25,808 nt of DNA from an uncultured Blautia sp. (GTDB taxonomy: Bacteria > Bacillota > Clostridia > Lachnospirales > Lachnospiraceae). Below are positions 25,079 to 25,808 of this stretch, one piece after another (the first letter of the stretch is position 1; every line of letters begins with the position of its first letter). The notes under the pieces were generated by a model. That model ran no database searches. It had not been told where the DNA came from and saw nothing but the letters and a program-made list of their open reading frames with translations. The translations under genes were made by a program, and so were the position numbers. Location: contig URHH01000029.1 of assembly GCA_900547615.1 (NCBI GenBank), forward strand, positions 1 through 25,808, written 5' to 3'.

Positions 25079-25575
25079 TTCTCTTTCCTCTCTTTCTTTA
25101 TACATTTACATTTTCCTACCGGCTCTCCCGGTATATTGTGAAGGTTATTTAACATCTGCTCAAAAAAACGGCGCAAAAGACAAAGCTCTGTCTCGGAAAA
25201 TCCCTGGAACATGATTTTTTCCATTTCCTGTGCCTGCCGCATGATCCGCTTTACCGTTTCCCTGCCCTTCTCTGTAAGATATACCCGCATGATCCGCTGA
25301 TCCTGCTCGTCTTTTTTTCTGTACACCATTCCTGATTTTTCAAGACGCTGTATACTTACATTTACAGTCGGCGGCTTGATTTCAAGGCACTCTGCCATCT
25401 CTTTCTGAGAACACCCGTCCCGCCTGCTTAAAATCATAATAAAGGGCATCTGACTTGGGTGGACTTCCAGCTCTTCAATCTGCTGAAAACATCGCCCCGC
25501 ATAATGTCTGCTGATTTCCATAAAAAGCATCTGCAGACTTTTTTCCTTCTGCTCTTTCTCTTCTGTATTCTTCAT
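25072..25575 (-). CDS. MarR family transcriptional regulator
   Basis: A 167-residue MarR protein. After a Lys/Glu-rich start, helices for dimerisation flank a winged helix: PSQMPFIMILSRRDGCSQKEMAECL, IKPPTVNVSIQRLEKSGMVYR (recognition helix), then the wing KKDEQDQRIMRVYLTEKGRE with the family's conserved Asp/Arg pair. A Cys/Lys-rich tail (GKCKCIKKERKEKC) follows and overlaps the next gene. The ATG at 25575 has AGGAGG 8 nt upstream. It is first in an operon with the two ABC half-transporters and should repress it until a ligand, perhaps an exported compound, binds (family-based inference). A dyad between the promoter and start is a likely binding site. Confidence 0.94.
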   Translation of the reverse strand: MKNTEEKEQKEKSLQMLFMEISRHYAGRCFQQIEELEVHPSQMPFIMILSRRDGCSQKEMAECLEIKPPTVNVSIQRLEKSGMVYRKKDEQDQRIMRVYLTEKGRETVKRIMRQAQEMEKIMFQGFSETELCLLRRFFEQMLNNLHNIPGEPVGKCKCIKKERKEKC

Positions 25576-25592
25576 TTTCTCACCTCCTATTT

Positions 25593-25607
25593 ATTAGTCT
25601 GGCTAAT
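25593..25607. promoter_or_regulatory. Candidate MarR operator
   Basis: Inverted repeat ATTAG-N5-CTAAT (arms 25593-25597 and 25603-25607), 18 nt upstream of the marR ATG and just downstream of the likely -10. The size suits a MarR dimer. A related half-site copy occurs at 25706-25720. Confidence 0.6.
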
Positions 25608-25612
25608 CATAT

Positions 25613-25640
25613 ATAATATACTTTTGCACAAAAAACGCAA
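25613..25640 (-). promoter_or_regulatory. Probable promoter of marR-ABC operon
   Basis: Minus-strand TTGCGT (25635-25640), 16-nt spacer, TATTAT (25613-25618). The AT-rich run allows other -10 choices such as TATGAT at 25606-25611. The operator lies just downstream, where a bound repressor would block initiation. Confidence 0.45.
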
Positions 25641-25654
25641 GTTATTTTTGTGCA
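25625..25654. repeat. 10-bp perfect inverted repeat around marR promoter -35
   Basis: TGCACAAAAA (25625-25634) and TTTTTGTGCA (25645-25654), separated by 10 nt that contain the proposed -35. No gene ends just before it, so it is unlikely to be a terminator. It may be a binding site for another regulator. Confidence 0.5.
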
Positions 25655-25705
25655 CTTCACACTTTTTTCAAACTTTAAACACATTTATTTTTCGTTTTTT
25701 CTTTT

Positions 25706-25720
25706 GTCCGGCTAATTATA
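25706..25720. repeat. Second copy of operator-like element
   Basis: GTCCGGCTAATTATA here matches GTCTGGCTAATCATA at 25597-25611 at 13 of 15 positions, 109 nt apart and in the same orientation. On the minus strand each reads as a -10-like hexamer (TATAAT or TATGAT) followed by TAGCC and GAC. It may be a second MarR site or a remnant of a duplicated promoter. Confidence 0.4.
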
Positions 25721-25763
25721 ATAAAACATGCACCCCTGTTTCATTTACCTGGCAAAAGAGAAA

Positions 25764-25799
25764 AAAATCTCCCGGAAGCATTCACTTCCGGGAGATTTT
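25764..25799. terminator. Strong terminator, probably of a minus-strand gene beyond the right edge
   Basis: Perfect 15-bp inverted repeat AAAATCTCCCGGAAG (25764-25778) and CTTCCGGGAGATTTT (25785-25799) with a 6-nt loop. The minus strand continues into T7 (25761-25767), the plus strand into TTTTCTTCTC. With no plus-strand gene in 25576-25763, it most likely ends a minus-strand gene outside the window. Between it and marR lie only the elements listed above. Confidence 0.88.
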
Positions 25800-25808
25800 C
25801 TTCTCAGA

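Noticed and set aside
25079..25105. Upstream start of the first ABC gene at 25105
   Set aside because: The ATG at 25078 forms the common ATGCTGA overlap with the marR stop; the earlier one lies deeper within marR.

Overview
This 25.8-kb window reads as chromosomal backbone from a Gram-positive anaerobe of the class Clostridia, most likely family Lachnospiraceae. That placement is an inference from gene content and protein style: clostridial AddAB, a 680-residue HelD, an RsmF-type methyltransferase, a two-domain NadE and a MarR/ABC/ABC cassette. AGGAGG ribosome binding sites and moderate G+C agree with it. No rRNA, tRNA, CRISPR array, insertion sequence or prophage was seen. No gene-free gap exceeds about 235 bases; the largest (3445-3675, 25576-25808, 897-1065, 13217-13357, 17405-17544) hold promoters, operators and terminators, described below.

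Layout, left to right. (1) Positions 1-990, minus strand: a PadR-family repressor translationally coupled to a DUF1700/HAAS membrane protein cut by the window edge. (2) 1011-3516: a bidirectional terminator, then a family GH31 glycosidase with its own promoter. (3) 3597-5085, plus strand: an RsmF-like rRNA m5C methyltransferase, divergent from GH31. (4) 5131-6201: a Fic-domain protein. (5) 6208-13275: addB and addA, abutting stop-to-start. addB is intact, but addA is broken by a frameshift at about 7450 that looks like an 11-nt deletion between helicase motifs V and VI. (6) 13358-13810, plus strand: a small membrane-anchored FMN_bind-like protein whose stop codon lies inside a bidirectional terminator. 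(7) 13827-17453: operon of a SAM methyltransferase, hslO (Hsp33) and nadE. (8) 17545-18635: a lipoprotein with its own promoter and a hairpin-rich 3' flank. (9) 18650-21080: ybjQ-like gene and helD, 7 nt apart. (10) 21084-25654: marR followed by two half-transporter ABC genes with overlapping start/stop codons. They form a heterodimeric exporter with one degenerate ATP site. (11) 25764-25799: a strong terminator, probably for a minus-strand gene beyond the right edge.

Most of the window is housekeeping: DNA break repair, rRNA modification, NAD synthesis, oxidative-stress chaperoning and RNA polymerase recycling. Two regulator-plus-membrane-protein cassettes (PadR/HAAS and MarR/ABC/ABC) sit near the ends, each with palindromes at its promoter. 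I found no convincing new multi-gene system. The strongest unusual points are the broken addA beside an intact addB, the FMN_bind-like protein lacking its flavin-attachment motif, and the repeated operator-like element upstream of marR.
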